A stretch of 64,000 nucleotides of DNA from Membranihabitans maritimus (GTDB lineage Bacteria; Bacteroidota; Bacteroidia; Chitinophagales; Saprospiraceae), in NCBI RefSeq assembly GCF_021729145.1, contig NZ_JAJSLW010000001.1, positions 62,001 to 126,000 on the forward strand. The letters run 5' to 3'. Positions 28,523 to 38,130 of this stretch are shown piece by piece. Made by a program: the position numbers and the translations under genes. The notes under the pieces were generated by a model, which saw only the letters and a program-made list of their open reading frames with translations, was not told the DNA's origin and ran no database searches. Each line of letters starts with the position of its first letter. The stretch's first letter is position 1.

Positions 28523-31378
28523 CTAATTCGTTTTCGCATGAAAATCAAAAATCAACCGCAACGGTTCAAATACATCCCCGGTTCTCCACGAATGCCTGCT
28601 GGGTCTGGCTGAAGGTCCTAATTCCGATAAATTTTGAAATTTGGTTCCAATTCCTGGGATATAATGTAAAAACGAAATGTCTCCCCCAGGATACAATGCA
28701 TGGGCGTCTCTTGGGGATTCCGGTTTTTCCGGATTATACATCTTTAGATAAATATCTGGAGAACTGCAATAAACCTTAAAATCCGATTCATCGGTATCAA
28801 ATGAAGCCCAGTACAAATTGGAATGATACCCCTTAAATTCCGGATAGATAAGCTCTTCATACGATTCGCCTGTTATAGTATTATTGTATTCCTTCTCCCA
28901 TACGTTGAAGGTAGTACCCTTCATACGATTTTTATATACTCGATACGGTCCACCCCCCAACCATTGGAACCCATTCATTTTCTCCTCCGGATAATCAAAT
29001 GAAACTCCGAGGACATCTATACTATCCTGACTGTGCCGAAGCTGATCAACCCGAAGCTCTAACAAACCGTCCGTATGAACTATCCATTCAAAAGATTCCG
29101 GGTAATGATCATAATTTCCAGTTATTTTTATTGTACCGTCATTATCCTTTTCCCATTTCACCTCGCGAACCTTATTCTCCCTCCATGTATAACCAACCGG
29201 CTTCGGCCCTCCCTGAAACGATAATTTCCCTTTTTCATTCATCACACTGGTTAAAGTACCGTCATTAAGATCGAAATTATATGTGATTTCCTGCACCTTC
29301 ACATGCAGTCTATTTCCTGTTGGTTCTGCCACAATATCACCTTCTTCGTAGTCCAATTTACTTATCAATTCAGGAATATAGTCTTCAGCTCTTTTTACAG
29401 GCCAACGCCATGTATAAATTTCCCGCCCATAGGGATCAACCCCTTCAAGTTCTAAAATTTCTGCACTAATAAAGTCTTCAGGCAAAGGAATTTTTACCTT
29501 CGATGATGTACCCGGTTCTGTATCTGAAATAGTTATCTCTCCGGAAGATACGATCTTATCACTCGATATGCCTGGGGTCCCTTTTTCCACCAACCGCCAT
29601 TCGAAACGACATTCATCCAAATTGGTATATAAGAATTCATTTCGCACGATAATCTCACCGTCAAACTTATTGTTTATAACAAATGGATCGATCTGAACAG
29701 GTGCCCAAACTTCCTTCACTGTATAAAAACTTCCTTCTTTCTCACCGTGAGGACCGACTATACCGTCAGGTGCATGGTTACCATCACTATCGTACTCCTG
29801 CAAGTCTGTCCGCCATACAGCTTCATCTCTCAAATTCCATAAAAAACCACCGGCATTTCCAGGGCTTTGCTTAGCGGCTTCCCAATAGTCATTAAAATTG
29901 GCTCCATGCCCACCGTCGTACAATCCATGAAGCAACTCAGTAGGAAAGAATATCTGATCATCTCCCACTAATCGGGTATGTAACTCGTGAAATGATGGAT
30001 AATGTCGTGTGTCCGTATTATTCCTTCTCAACCATGGGAAAATAACCGGACGTTTCTGAAAATCGTATTCGTGAAACCATTTTTCATTGGGAAACTGCCA
30101 CCCTCCTTCGTTACCAAAATCCCATAATATTACACTCGGATGGTTTTCATCCCTTAGAATAAGTTCTTTGATCAACTTGGGACCAACAATAGTGTCGTAC
30201 CCTTTTTGCCATCCGCCTAATTCATCCAATACAAATATACCGAGAGAATCACATATTTCAAGAAATCTCTTATCCGGTGGATAATGACTCATCCGCACAG
30301 CATTCATATTCATATCTTTTATTAGGTTGACATCTTCCAGATGATCCTTTTCACTCAAACACCTCCCGGAAGTAGGGTAAAACGAATGCCTGCAAACACC
30401 TTTCATTACAATTTTTTCACCATTCACATAAATGCCGTCATTGGGCCTAAGGTCAACTGTCCTAAATCCAATTTTTTCTTTTTGGGTAAATAGTACTTCA
30501 CCATTGTGTAATAAATCAACTTGCATCGTGTAAAGATTAGGAGACTCAGGATTCCAGGTAAGTATATTGTCAAAATAGGTATTTAATGTATGATGAATTG
30601 TCTCTTCATCCAAGGCAAATTTTTTCTCCCCCTCAACGCTATTTCCATCTTTATCATACAAATGAATGGCAATACTATTGGACGAAGATTCCCGGTTCAA
30701 AAAGGCATTAATGGTTACCTCACCATTTGCCTGGGCATTTATAGCTAATCTTTCGAAATGGACCTCAGGCAACACTTCCAGATACACCGGCCGGAATATA
30801 CCGCCGAAAATCCAGTAATCAGCATATCGTTCCGCTTCATTTACGGACTCGTTCGATGAGAATTTGGAAACCTTGACTTCCAATAAATTCTCTTCCCCAT
30901 ATTTCAGTAAACCACTGATATCATATTTAAATCGATAAAATGCCCCCTGGTGAACCTCCCCGGCCAATTGCCCGTTGATCTTCACCTCGGTATCTGTCAT
31001 TGAACCATCAAACACAATTTTCACCTTTTCGCCCTTCCAGTGCTCGGGCACTTCAAATTCATGCTTATACAGCCCGTATTCCTTTCCGTATTTTATGTCT
31101 TCATTCTTGTGGTCATGGCCATAGTTATATGTTCCAAAATTCTGAAGTTCCCAATTGGAAGGAACTTTAATATTTGTCCATACTCCACTATTCCTTCCGT
31201 CAGAACAATAAAAATCCCATTCTACATTATCCAGTCTATCTTTACCTGAGAGGTATTTTATTATAGCTTCCTGATCTCCCTGTGCAACCGCTTGCATCCA
31301 ACTAAAAAGAAATAGGAATAATCCACAGGATACTGTCCTCAACCTAAAATTTATCATTGTTGTAAAAACTTTATTCAT
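28523..31378 (-). CDS. Glycoside hydrolase family 2 (beta-galactosidase-like)
   Basis: 951 residues, signal peptide about 1-33. N-terminal sugar-binding jelly-roll (GLYKHEFEVPEHW, FDGSMTDTEVKINGQLAG), an immunoglobulin-like domain, then the TIM barrel with MKGVCRHSFYPTSGR and AVRMSHYPPDKRFLEICDSL. Acid/base E424 lies in WDFGNEGGW and the probable nucleophile E481 in FFPTELLHG. The C-terminal half holds beta domains with WLGGGPYRVYKNRMKG, as in LacZ-type enzymes. An exo-acting beta-glycosidase in the periplasm, most likely galactosidase, but GH2 also covers glucuronidases and mannosidases. Downstream of a sulfatase gene by 70 bases, so it may act on desulfated oligomers. Confidence 0.94.
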   Translation of the reverse strand: MNKVFTTMINFRLRTVSCGLFLFLFSWMQAVAQGDQEAIIKYLSGKDRLDNVEWDFYCSDGRNSGVWTNIKVPSNWELQNFGTYNYGHDHKNEDIKYGKEYGLYKHEFEVPEHWKGEKVKIVFDGSMTDTEVKINGQLAGEVHQGAFYRFKYDISGLLKYGEENLLEVKVSKFSSNESVNEAERYADYWIFGGIFRPVYLEVLPEVHFERLAINAQANGEVTINAFLNRESSSNSIAIHLYDKDGNSVEGEKKFALDEETIHHTLNTYFDNILTWNPESPNLYTMQVDLLHNGEVLFTQKEKIGFRTVDLRPNDGIYVNGEKIVMKGVCRHSFYPTSGRCLSEKDHLEDVNLIKDMNMNAVRMSHYPPDKRFLEICDSLGIFVLDELGGWQKGYDTIVGPKLIKELILRDENHPSVILWDFGNEGGWQFPNEKWFHEYDFQKRPVIFPWLRRNNTDTRHYPSFHELHTRLVGDDQIFFPTELLHGLYDGGHGANFNDYWEAAKQSPGNAGGFLWNLRDEAVWRTDLQEYDSDGNHAPDGIVGPHGEKEGSFYTVKEVWAPVQIDPFVINNKFDGEIIVRNEFLYTNLDECRFEWRLVEKGTPGISSDKIVSSGEITISDTEPGTSSKVKIPLPEDFISAEILELEGVDPYGREIYTWRWPVKRAEDYIPELISKLDYEEGDIVAEPTGNRLHVKVQEITYNFDLNDGTLTSVMNEKGKLSFQGGPKPVGYTWRENKVREVKWEKDNDGTIKITGNYDHYPESFEWIVHTDGLLELRVDQLRHSQDSIDVLGVSFDYPEEKMNGFQWLGGGPYRVYKNRMKGTTFNVWEKEYNNTITGESYEELIYPEFKGYHSNLYWASFDTDESDFKVYCSSPDIYLKMYNPEKPESPRDAHALYPGGDISFLHYIPGIGTKFQNLSELGPSARPSRHSWRTGDVFEPLRLIFDFHAKTN

Positions 31379-31448
31379 TACCTAAAGAATACGAAGGTAA
31401 ATATAATTTTGAAACCTGTTGAAATCAAATATTATCATCGCAAGATTG

Positions 31449-32945
31449 TCAATATTTCAAATAATAATCTAACCTGACATTACTTTCCTCCTTCAGCAAA
31501 GGGTCGGCTATTTCGCGCATTTTTTGGATGATCTTTAATTTTAAACCTGATTTAATTTTGTCCAATTCCGCATTGGAAAATGAGTATAAATTGATATTTT
31601 CTTCGGGGTCAAAAGCAATATGGTAAAGCTCATTGCGTCCGGGATTAAGAAAGTCAATAACCAATTTCCACTCTGATGTCCTAAAACACCTCATAAAAGA
31701 TTTGCCATAATTAATCATGCTATATTCACCATAATAGTCATTATTCCAATCATCGATTTTATCCCCCTTAAGCAAAGGGATTATACTCCTACCTCGTACC
31801 ATATGATCAGAAGGTATTTCTCCACCTGCCATACCTACCAACGTAGGGTATAAATCGAGACTCGTAATTGTTTCTTCAATAACCGTTCCTCCTTTTATTA
31901 CTCCTGGCCAATACACAAAGGCAGGTACTTTGATAGAGTTATCGTAGAGGTTGGGGCGATATTTACCCATTATATTTTCAGCATCCTCTGGAATCGTATT
32001 CGTAAGCCAAATACCGTTGCCTTTATGCCTGATTCCGTTGTGTCCCATATTATACCCATGATCCGAATAAAAAACAATCACCGTATTTTTTTTCAAATTC
32101 AATTTTTCAAGCAAATCCATAATCTTTCCGATACTTCGATCTACCCCTCGGGTGCTCGCCAGGTATTCTTTCATATCATTTTTGGCCTTAGCAGTGTTTA
32201 AATCCGGGTAACCCGGATTGGGTAACACAGGATCCATTTCATCAAAAGGAGCCCAATCATCCTCGTCTACCGGCAACCAGGCACTATGTGGTGCTCTTGT
32301 ATTAAAACAAAGCAAAAAAGAACGATTTTTATAGGTCTGTATAAATTCAAGGGCATTGTCTGTCAAAATATCGGTCGTCAATCCTTTACATTCCCTGACA
32401 GTTCCATCCTTTTCCAATACCGGGTTCTCCACTTTAGCTCCTCCACCAGGTAAGCCCATAAAATAATCAAAACCGTGATTGGTTGGGTGGAACTTTTTGT
32501 CCGATGAAAGAATCCAATCCCCCAGGTGCCATTTACCTACCAGGCCGGTCACATATCCCAAATCCTGGATAACTTCAGCAAATGTGGTACTTGCAGGATC
32601 TATGCCCGGGTTGTAGGCCGGATTGTATAGTTTATGTTTTGGATGTGGTATAAAGTCCAGGACATTGTATTCGCTGGAATACCTTCCAGTCATAATACTA
32701 ATCCTAGAAGGACTACAGACCGGTGTTGTAATAAATGCATTTTTTAAATAGGCCCCTTCCCTGGCCAATTGATCCATATTCGGCGTACTGGCATTTGGAT
32801 CTCCTGAAAGCCCCAGAGCCCAGGGAGCCTGGTCATCCGTTAGAATAAAAATAATATTAGGCCTTTCCTGACTCAATAATTTACCCATACAAAACAATAA
32901 TGCAACTATTATAATGTATTTTCCAAAATACTTGTGCTCAAACAT
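31449..32945 (-). CDS. S1-family sulfatase with CSPSR motif
   Basis: 498 residues, signal peptide about 1-26. Motif C77-S-P-S-R followed by ISIMTGRYSSEYN; metal site FILTDDQAPWALG; GKWHLGDW; APHSAWLP; YSDHGYNMGHNG. All core residues appear present. Periplasmic removal of sulfate from a sugar unit. It lies between a bicupin gene and the GH2 gene on the same strand, so the three may act on one oligosaccharide in turn. Confidence 0.95.
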   Translation of the reverse strand: MFEHKYFGKYIIIVALLFCMGKLLSQERPNIIFILTDDQAPWALGLSGDPNASTPNMDQLAREGAYLKNAFITTPVCSPSRISIMTGRYSSEYNVLDFIPHPKHKLYNPAYNPGIDPASTTFAEVIQDLGYVTGLVGKWHLGDWILSSDKKFHPTNHGFDYFMGLPGGGAKVENPVLEKDGTVRECKGLTTDILTDNALEFIQTYKNRSFLLCFNTRAPHSAWLPVDEDDWAPFDEMDPVLPNPGYPDLNTAKAKNDMKEYLASTRGVDRSIGKIMDLLEKLNLKKNTVIVFYSDHGYNMGHNGIRHKGNGIWLTNTIPEDAENIMGKYRPNLYDNSIKVPAFVYWPGVIKGGTVIEETITSLDLYPTLVGMAGGEIPSDHMVRGRSIIPLLKGDKIDDWNNDYYGEYSMINYGKSFMRCFRTSEWKLVIDFLNPGRNELYHIAFDPEENINLYSFSNAELDKIKSGLKLKIIQKMREIADPLLKEESNVRLDYYLKY

Positions 32946-33341
32946 TTATTTACCTTTTTCTGTACCATTCAACCTCTGTATTTGATTACCATCAGCCGGT
33001 AAAAGAATACCGGATCTTCATTGTCTTTCAACAATAAAGCCTCGGGATCTTTATAGCCCCTTATAAAAATAAACACAGGATATTTTCTATAAAACACTCC
33101 ATTTTAAATAAAAACTGTAATAATAAACAAATACAACACATGATATTATATTTATTGCAAAATTTTTATCTGAGCATTATTCCCTATTGCGTTTGCCCTG
33201 AGGTCAAAACAATCCGTCCATTAGTGCATCAGACTCCTCGTACCTGAAATGAAAAGGTCATCGACCTGCCATTGCATTGGGATAAAGGAAAGAAGAGGAA
33301 ACGTCACAAATTCGTCTCTTTGATCCAGGTTTGTGTGTGCT
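32946..33341. other. Intergenic region, no firm gene
   Basis: 396 bases between sulfatase and bicupin genes. A minus-strand frame at 32969-33097 (GTG start, 42 residues, with KDPEALLLKDNEDPVFFYRL) is the only coding-like piece; it matches nothing I know and could be a remnant. The part next to the bicupin carries no hairpin with a T-run. Confidence 0.5.
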
Positions 33342-34133
33342 TTATTTTGCTCCCCATTGAAATGCAAAATACTGACAAGGCTTATCACCGACGTTTTTGA
33401 TGGCATGAGGAACATTGGAAGCTAGAAAATACGCATCACCACTCCGGCCTCGATAGGATTTATCCCCTATTTCCTCTTCGGTCTGTCCTTCTATCATGAG
33501 GATGATTTCAGCCGCCTCGTGAGTATGCTGCTCATGACTTTTCATTCCGGGATTAAGTGTAGTCACGTGCATTTCGTAATACGGGCACATTGCGGTGGAT
33601 GTATTGAAATATTTCCGGACACCTCCTTTTGAAGATTGATTAAAATCCAGGTCATCATAGTCGATGATAAAAGAACTAATATCCCGGTTGATTTTTGCCG
33701 GGTTGGTCGGGTTGACTGCCTTATAAATCATCCGGTAATAACTGACGTCAGATGTCGAAGATGCAATAGTTCCCTCTTCACCGGGAAGTAGAAAAAAGAC
33801 ACTTTTCGGCCCAATGGTTTTATTTTCCCGACCCATTGACACCATAGCTTCTCCTTCCCTGATAATTAATATTTGTTCTTCTTCCAATCGAAGTTGTTGC
33901 TTTCCGTCCTTCTTACTTAAGATTTCCAACTGAAAAATGGCCGTTGAAAAATGAGTAGTGGTTCCGCTAAACATGATCTGCTCTTTAGCAGCTTCTTCAA
34001 GTGTATACAACCCTGACGCTACACTTTCTCCTGGCTCATGCTTCATGAGATGATGATCAGTTGTTTTATGACTTTGACCAAATATCAAACTACTTGTAAT
34101 AATCAGGTAAAGGATCGCAAATAAATATTTCAT
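33342..34133 (-). CDS. Periplasmic bicupin protein, copy 1
   Basis: 263 residues, signal peptide about 1-19 (ends IFGQ). Two cupin folds. The C-terminal one keeps the metal motif: GMKSHEQHTHEAAEIILMIEG supplies His/His/Glu and YFLASNVPHAIKN the last His. The N-terminal fold (LRLEEEQILIIREGEAMVSM) lacks the His pair and is probably structural. By hand count about 84% identical to the copy at 36699-37490. Cupins of this kind isomerise or open unsaturated or keto sugars, but export to the periplasm is unusual for KdgF-type enzymes. A HEAT-tailed sulfatase lies between the two copies. Confidence 0.88.
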   Translation of the reverse strand: MKYLFAILYLIITSSLIFGQSHKTTDHHLMKHEPGESVASGLYTLEEAAKEQIMFSGTTTHFSTAIFQLEILSKKDGKQQLRLEEEQILIIREGEAMVSMGRENKTIGPKSVFFLLPGEEGTIASSTSDVSYYRMIYKAVNPTNPAKINRDISSFIIDYDDLDFNQSSKGGVRKYFNTSTAMCPYYEMHVTTLNPGMKSHEQHTHEAAEIILMIEGQTEEEIGDKSYRGRSGDAYFLASNVPHAIKNVGDKPCQYFAFQWGAK

Positions 34134-34672
34134 TTTGTTTAGTGTTTAATATCATAATTAAAAGTCCAACACATGAACATTTTATAATATAAAGAACTAT
34201 ATCGCAAATATATTTCGAAATATTTAAACACTCATTGACAAAGCTTGAAAAATATAGATTTAGCATCCAATACAATTCTCGGTTCTGGCATCAAAAATAA
34301 GATTGTGTTATTTTTCTCGTCTATACTCATACAAGATATGCATGTCTGAAAATATAAGTCCGAAGAAAGAAAAATATCTCTAAAACAGAATAGTCATGAA
34401 AAAAAATTGTCCGGGGGTCGATCTTCTCCGTATTCAGAGGCTAAAAATAATGAAATAAACACCAACGGTAAAGAGTAATCCGGAAGCCGGATCCGATCTC
34501 TCATAAATAAGCGATAATGGCTATCACTTCGCTGGTTGTATCTTTCGAATTTTAACTATATTTTACAACCATGCGGGGTTTGGGTTCCTGATAAATTCAA
34601 GAATTATGTTTCACTAAATGACCGTATAAATTCCCTTAAAAGGCTATTTCGATTTGGTATTTCTCTTCAAGA
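34134..34672. other. Intergenic region, AT-rich, one promoter box
   Basis: 539 bases between a bicupin gene and the end of a sulfatase gene. Apart from the -7 box at 34205-34212 I see no gene, repeat or strong hairpin. A 14-codon minus-strand tail at 34563-34607 ending NPNPAWL-stop looks like the end of a SusD protein but has no coding sequence before it. Confidence 0.5.
34205..34212 (-). promoter_or_regulatory. Putative -7 promoter box for bicupin copy 1
   Basis: On the minus strand the sequence is TATATTTG, an exact TAnnTTTG match. It would start a transcript near 34198, about 65 bases before the bicupin start codon at 34133. No -33 box at normal spacing. Confidence 0.4.
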
Positions 34673-36592
34673 TTACTGGTCAATATATTCGTATTTTTGA
34701 GAATACCCCTTATACAAATAGGAATATTCATCAGGTACATATTCATCATAATATTGTTTTTGTGAGTCACCTACCTTTGACAATATCCTTCGTCCGTATC
34801 GGACGGTATTATCGTATTTACTTTGGATTGCAATTCCAGCAGCTTTTTTAGTTGTTTCATCAAGTATTCCAGTTTGCTCAATTGCATTCATGGCATACAT
34901 TCCAACTAAATAGTTGGAATCATTAATCTCACCTACTAAATCGGATAGATAAATATCCTCGAGTCCCATTTTACACAATGCCAGATTGGCCGCAATTCTT
35001 ACTGCTGGAGTCTTGTCTTCAGAAAGTCCTTCAAGTAATCTAACGGATTTATGACTTTCATGAACACCCAACCATGTGGCAGCCCAATATTTTTGACAAG
35101 CATTACCGGTTTGGACAAGGTTCTCTAGCTTGCTTATTTCTTTAAGTTCTCCCGCCTCAAAAACGTCAATTAATTGCTTTATAAGATCTTTGTTCTTATT
35201 TTGCTGTAAAATAAAATATTTATTTCCGTATTTAACACCCAGGTCTTCCAGAATGGGTTCCGGAATCAATCCCATATCTCCATTTTGAATCATCCAGGAA
35301 TGAAGCCTATTTCTATTTTTATGTAAAACATCTTTATACCCTGGATCATTCGCAAGGTTAATTGTTTCAAATGGATCATTCACAATATCATAAAGCTCTT
35401 CCGGAGGACGGGTTGGTTCAAAGAACCGAGATTGAAGTTCATTTAGGTCCCCATTGAGATTGAGTTTCCTCAGCGCTTTCGTAAATGAATAACCATCTCT
35501 ATATTGATCTCGTTGACTATGTGGCCGGAACGAAAGAAAATTTCGGATATATTTATATTTTTTTGTCCGTATACTTCTGATAATATCAATTGGGTCTCCT
35601 GATCGATCTCTGGCTGTTACAATAAACTCTCTTTCCTGATAATCTTTGTTAAATAAATCCTTAGCTAATACATTAACCGGCACATCTATTCCAGCCAATT
35701 TCAAAGAGGTAGCTACCATATCGATTTGTAATACCAAATCTCTGCGGACAGTTCCAGCCATTTTTTTATCCGGAAACCGAACGATAAGGGGTACATTTAC
35801 GCCTTCATCATAAAGAAACTGTTTCCCTCTCATTGAACTAACCCCATGATCTGTAATGAAAAATATTATTGTATTATCCAATATATTTTCTCGTTTCAAT
35901 CTATTCATTATTTCACCCACTTCATTATCAACAGTTAACCAGGAATCCAGATAATCTGCCCACCATTCCCTAAATAACGGTGTATCCGGATAGTAAGGAG
36001 GAAGATTTACACTTTCGGATGATACCGGATTGGACAACCTTTCTCCACTTCCACGATCTTTGCCTCCTTTTAATTGAATTTGTGCAAAAAAAGGCTGACC
36101 CCTTTTCCGCTTTTCCCACGTACCTTTATTATATAAAATTTGATTTGACCAATTATAATCAGATTTACCGCTGTTACAAACATAATACCCTTCATCTGTA
36201 AATAATTCCCAAATAGATTTGACAGGCAGAGTATAGGTATCTGAATACACCTTGGAATTACCGTCCCTATCTCCTAATTCACGTTGACTCCTGTGATTAT
36301 GAGCACCCAAAACAGATGGGTGCATACCCGTAACGAACCCAGATCTGCTAGGAGAGCACACGGGGCTGGTTACAAAAGCATTTTCAAAAAGCACGCCTTC
36401 TTTTGCCATTTTATCCAGGTTAGGTGTCTTTATCGTTTCTTCTCCGTAGCAACTTAAATGTACAGATTGGTCTTCTGATATTATCCATAGAATATTGGGC
36501 CGTTTTTCAGGTTTGGGTCTTTCTTGTCCCATTAAATTGGCGGCGAAAATAATCGCAAATAAAATGCTTTGAAATAATTTGATTTTTATCAT
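34673..36592 (-). CDS. S1-family sulfatase with C-terminal HEAT-like domain
   Basis: 639 residues, about 150 longer than its neighbours. Signal peptide about 1-23. Motif C79-S-P-S-R followed by SGFVTGMHPS; metal site IISEDQSVHLSCYG; ITDHGVSSMRGK. After the sulfatase core (to about residue 450) comes an all-helical tail (about 490-625) with HEAT-like repeats: WAATWLGVHESHKSVRLLEG, KTPAVRIAANLALCKMG, VGMYAMNAIEQTG. The tail probably binds a partner or a polymer. Flanked on both sides by near-identical bicupin genes, so it may have been inserted with, or trapped by, a duplication. Confidence 0.94.
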   Translation of the reverse strand: MIKIKLFQSILFAIIFAANLMGQERPKPEKRPNILWIISEDQSVHLSCYGEETIKTPNLDKMAKEGVLFENAFVTSPVCSPSRSGFVTGMHPSVLGAHNHRSQRELGDRDGNSKVYSDTYTLPVKSIWELFTDEGYYVCNSGKSDYNWSNQILYNKGTWEKRKRGQPFFAQIQLKGGKDRGSGERLSNPVSSESVNLPPYYPDTPLFREWWADYLDSWLTVDNEVGEIMNRLKRENILDNTIIFFITDHGVSSMRGKQFLYDEGVNVPLIVRFPDKKMAGTVRRDLVLQIDMVATSLKLAGIDVPVNVLAKDLFNKDYQEREFIVTARDRSGDPIDIIRSIRTKKYKYIRNFLSFRPHSQRDQYRDGYSFTKALRKLNLNGDLNELQSRFFEPTRPPEELYDIVNDPFETINLANDPGYKDVLHKNRNRLHSWMIQNGDMGLIPEPILEDLGVKYGNKYFILQQNKNKDLIKQLIDVFEAGELKEISKLENLVQTGNACQKYWAATWLGVHESHKSVRLLEGLSEDKTPAVRIAANLALCKMGLEDIYLSDLVGEINDSNYLVGMYAMNAIEQTGILDETTKKAAGIAIQSKYDNTVRYGRRILSKVGDSQKQYYDEYVPDEYSYLYKGYSQKYEYIDQ

Positions 36593-36698
36593 AACTCAGC
36601 GGTTAATATAATTTGATTTTTTCAGTTATATCGTCAAAGAACCTCCGAAATCAAGTGATCCTGGAACAATTAGACGAAAAATCACTAAATAGTAAAAT

Positions 36699-37490
36699 TT
36701 ATTTTGCTCCCCATTGAAATGCAAAATACTGACAGGGTTTATCACCGACGTTTTTGATTGCATGAGGAACATTGGAAGCGAGAAAATACAGATCGCCTCT
36801 CCGGCCTCGATACGTTTTATCCCCTATTTCCTCTTCGGTCTCACCTTCTATCATAAGGATAATTTCAGCCGCCTCATGAGTATGCTGCTCATGACTCTTC
36901 ATTCCGGGTTTCAGTGTGGTCACATGCATTTCGTAATAGGGACACATTGCGGTGGATGTGTTGAAATATTTCCGGACTCCTCCTTTTGAAGATTCATTAA
37001 AAACCAGGTCATCATAATCGATGATAAAAGAACTAATATCCCGGTTGATTTTTGCCGGGTTGGTCGGGTTGTCAGCCTTATAAATCATCCGGTAGAAACT
37101 GACGTCAGGCGTTACAGATACAATGGTTCCTTGTTCCCCGGGAAGAATTAAAAAAACACTGTTCGGTCCAATGGTTTTAGTTTCCCGCCCCAATGAAACC
37201 ATAGCCTCTCCTTCCCTAATAATTACTATTTGTTCTTCTTCTAAACGGAGTTGCTGCTTTCCCTCCTTCTTGCTTAAAGATTCCAGCTGAAAAATGGCCT
37301 TTGAAAAATGAGTAGTGGTTCCGCTAAAAATGATCTGCTCTTTAGAAGCTTTTTCAAGTGTATATAACCCTGAAGCTACACTTTTGCCTGTCTCTTGCTG
37401 TATTAGATGGTGATCAGATGTATTTTGGCTTTGACCAAATATTACAGTACTTGCTATAATCAAAGTGAGGATCGGGAGTATATATTTCAT
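36699..37490 (-). CDS. Periplasmic bicupin protein, copy 2
   Basis: 263 residues, signal peptide about 1-20. Same architecture and metal motif as copy 1 (MKSHEQHTHEAAEIILMIEG; YFLASNVPHAIKN). Most differences between the copies lie in the first 40 residues and in surface positions, while the C-terminal cupin is almost unchanged, which suggests both remain under selection. It lies upstream of the HEAT-tailed sulfatase by 106 bases on the same strand. Confidence 0.88.
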   Translation of the reverse strand: MKYILPILTLIIASTVIFGQSQNTSDHHLIQQETGKSVASGLYTLEKASKEQIIFSGTTTHFSKAIFQLESLSKKEGKQQLRLEEEQIVIIREGEAMVSLGRETKTIGPNSVFLILPGEQGTIVSVTPDVSFYRMIYKADNPTNPAKINRDISSFIIDYDDLVFNESSKGGVRKYFNTSTAMCPYYEMHVTTLKPGMKSHEQHTHEAAEIILMIEGETEEEIGDKTYRGRRGDLYFLASNVPHAIKNVGDKPCQYFAFQWGAK

Positions 37491-38130
37491 TTTTTATGCT
37501 TTTTCGGTTGAGATCGCAACAAAATTTTGATGATAGAATATTCGTTCAAATTAAAGAATTAAATTGAAAATTCATTGCGGTATATAAAATACACATTGGT
37601 TAAGATTGCGGAATAGGGGTTTTGTCCAGAGTTTTTTAAGGTTACTAAAATAAGTGTAACATTAGATCATTAATTGTAACAAAGCTTGATTAGCTATTAC
37701 CAATATATTTCTTACATCGTACGTACATAACATAAAGTTTATTAGTCACAAAATTGCGAGGATATATCCCCGCCGGAAGCAGATTATAATTTAGACTTTT
37801 TCTCAAGACAGTCTTACAAAGTATAGTTTTGAGTGAATCAATGATCCCTTCAACGGTTCCCTACAGTCAAATTAACTTCGTTACCGATCTAACAATAATA
37901 CCGGGATCCTATATTCATCAACTACATTAGGAACAATTTTTACAATATTTTTCAATCTAACATTATAGATTCTCTTCCGTGAGAAATTCAGTAGATAAGG
38001 TAAGATCTATTACATTCCTGTCAAAGACCCTCTATAAAATCTAAAGAATAATACGCTCAATTACACGTAAATCTCCAAAGTGTCTTTAATTTTGCTAATT
38101 CGTAAAAAATGGATACTTTACCCCGCCAAC
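37491..38130. other. Large intergenic gap, no gene seen
   Basis: 640 AT-rich bases separating the catabolic run from the bicupin/sulfatase group, so the latter likely has its own promoter. No frame of note in either direction. CGTTACCGA at about 37880 resembles half of the LacI-type operator found at 58840-58855, but its left half does not match. Confidence 0.5.

Noticed and set aside
32969-33097. Minus-strand frame of 42 residues before the sulfatase at 31449-32945
   Set aside because: GTG start only, no recognisable family, no support from context; noted in the intergenic entry but not called as a gene.
34563-34607. Minus-strand 14-codon stretch ending NPNPAWL-stop, like the end of a SusD protein
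   Set aside because: A stop codon lies directly upstream in the frame and no other SusD-like residues are found nearby; too short to call a remnant.
37875-37895. Second LacI-type operator
   Set aside because: Only the right half (GTTACCGA) matches; the left half does not pair, so chance is likely.
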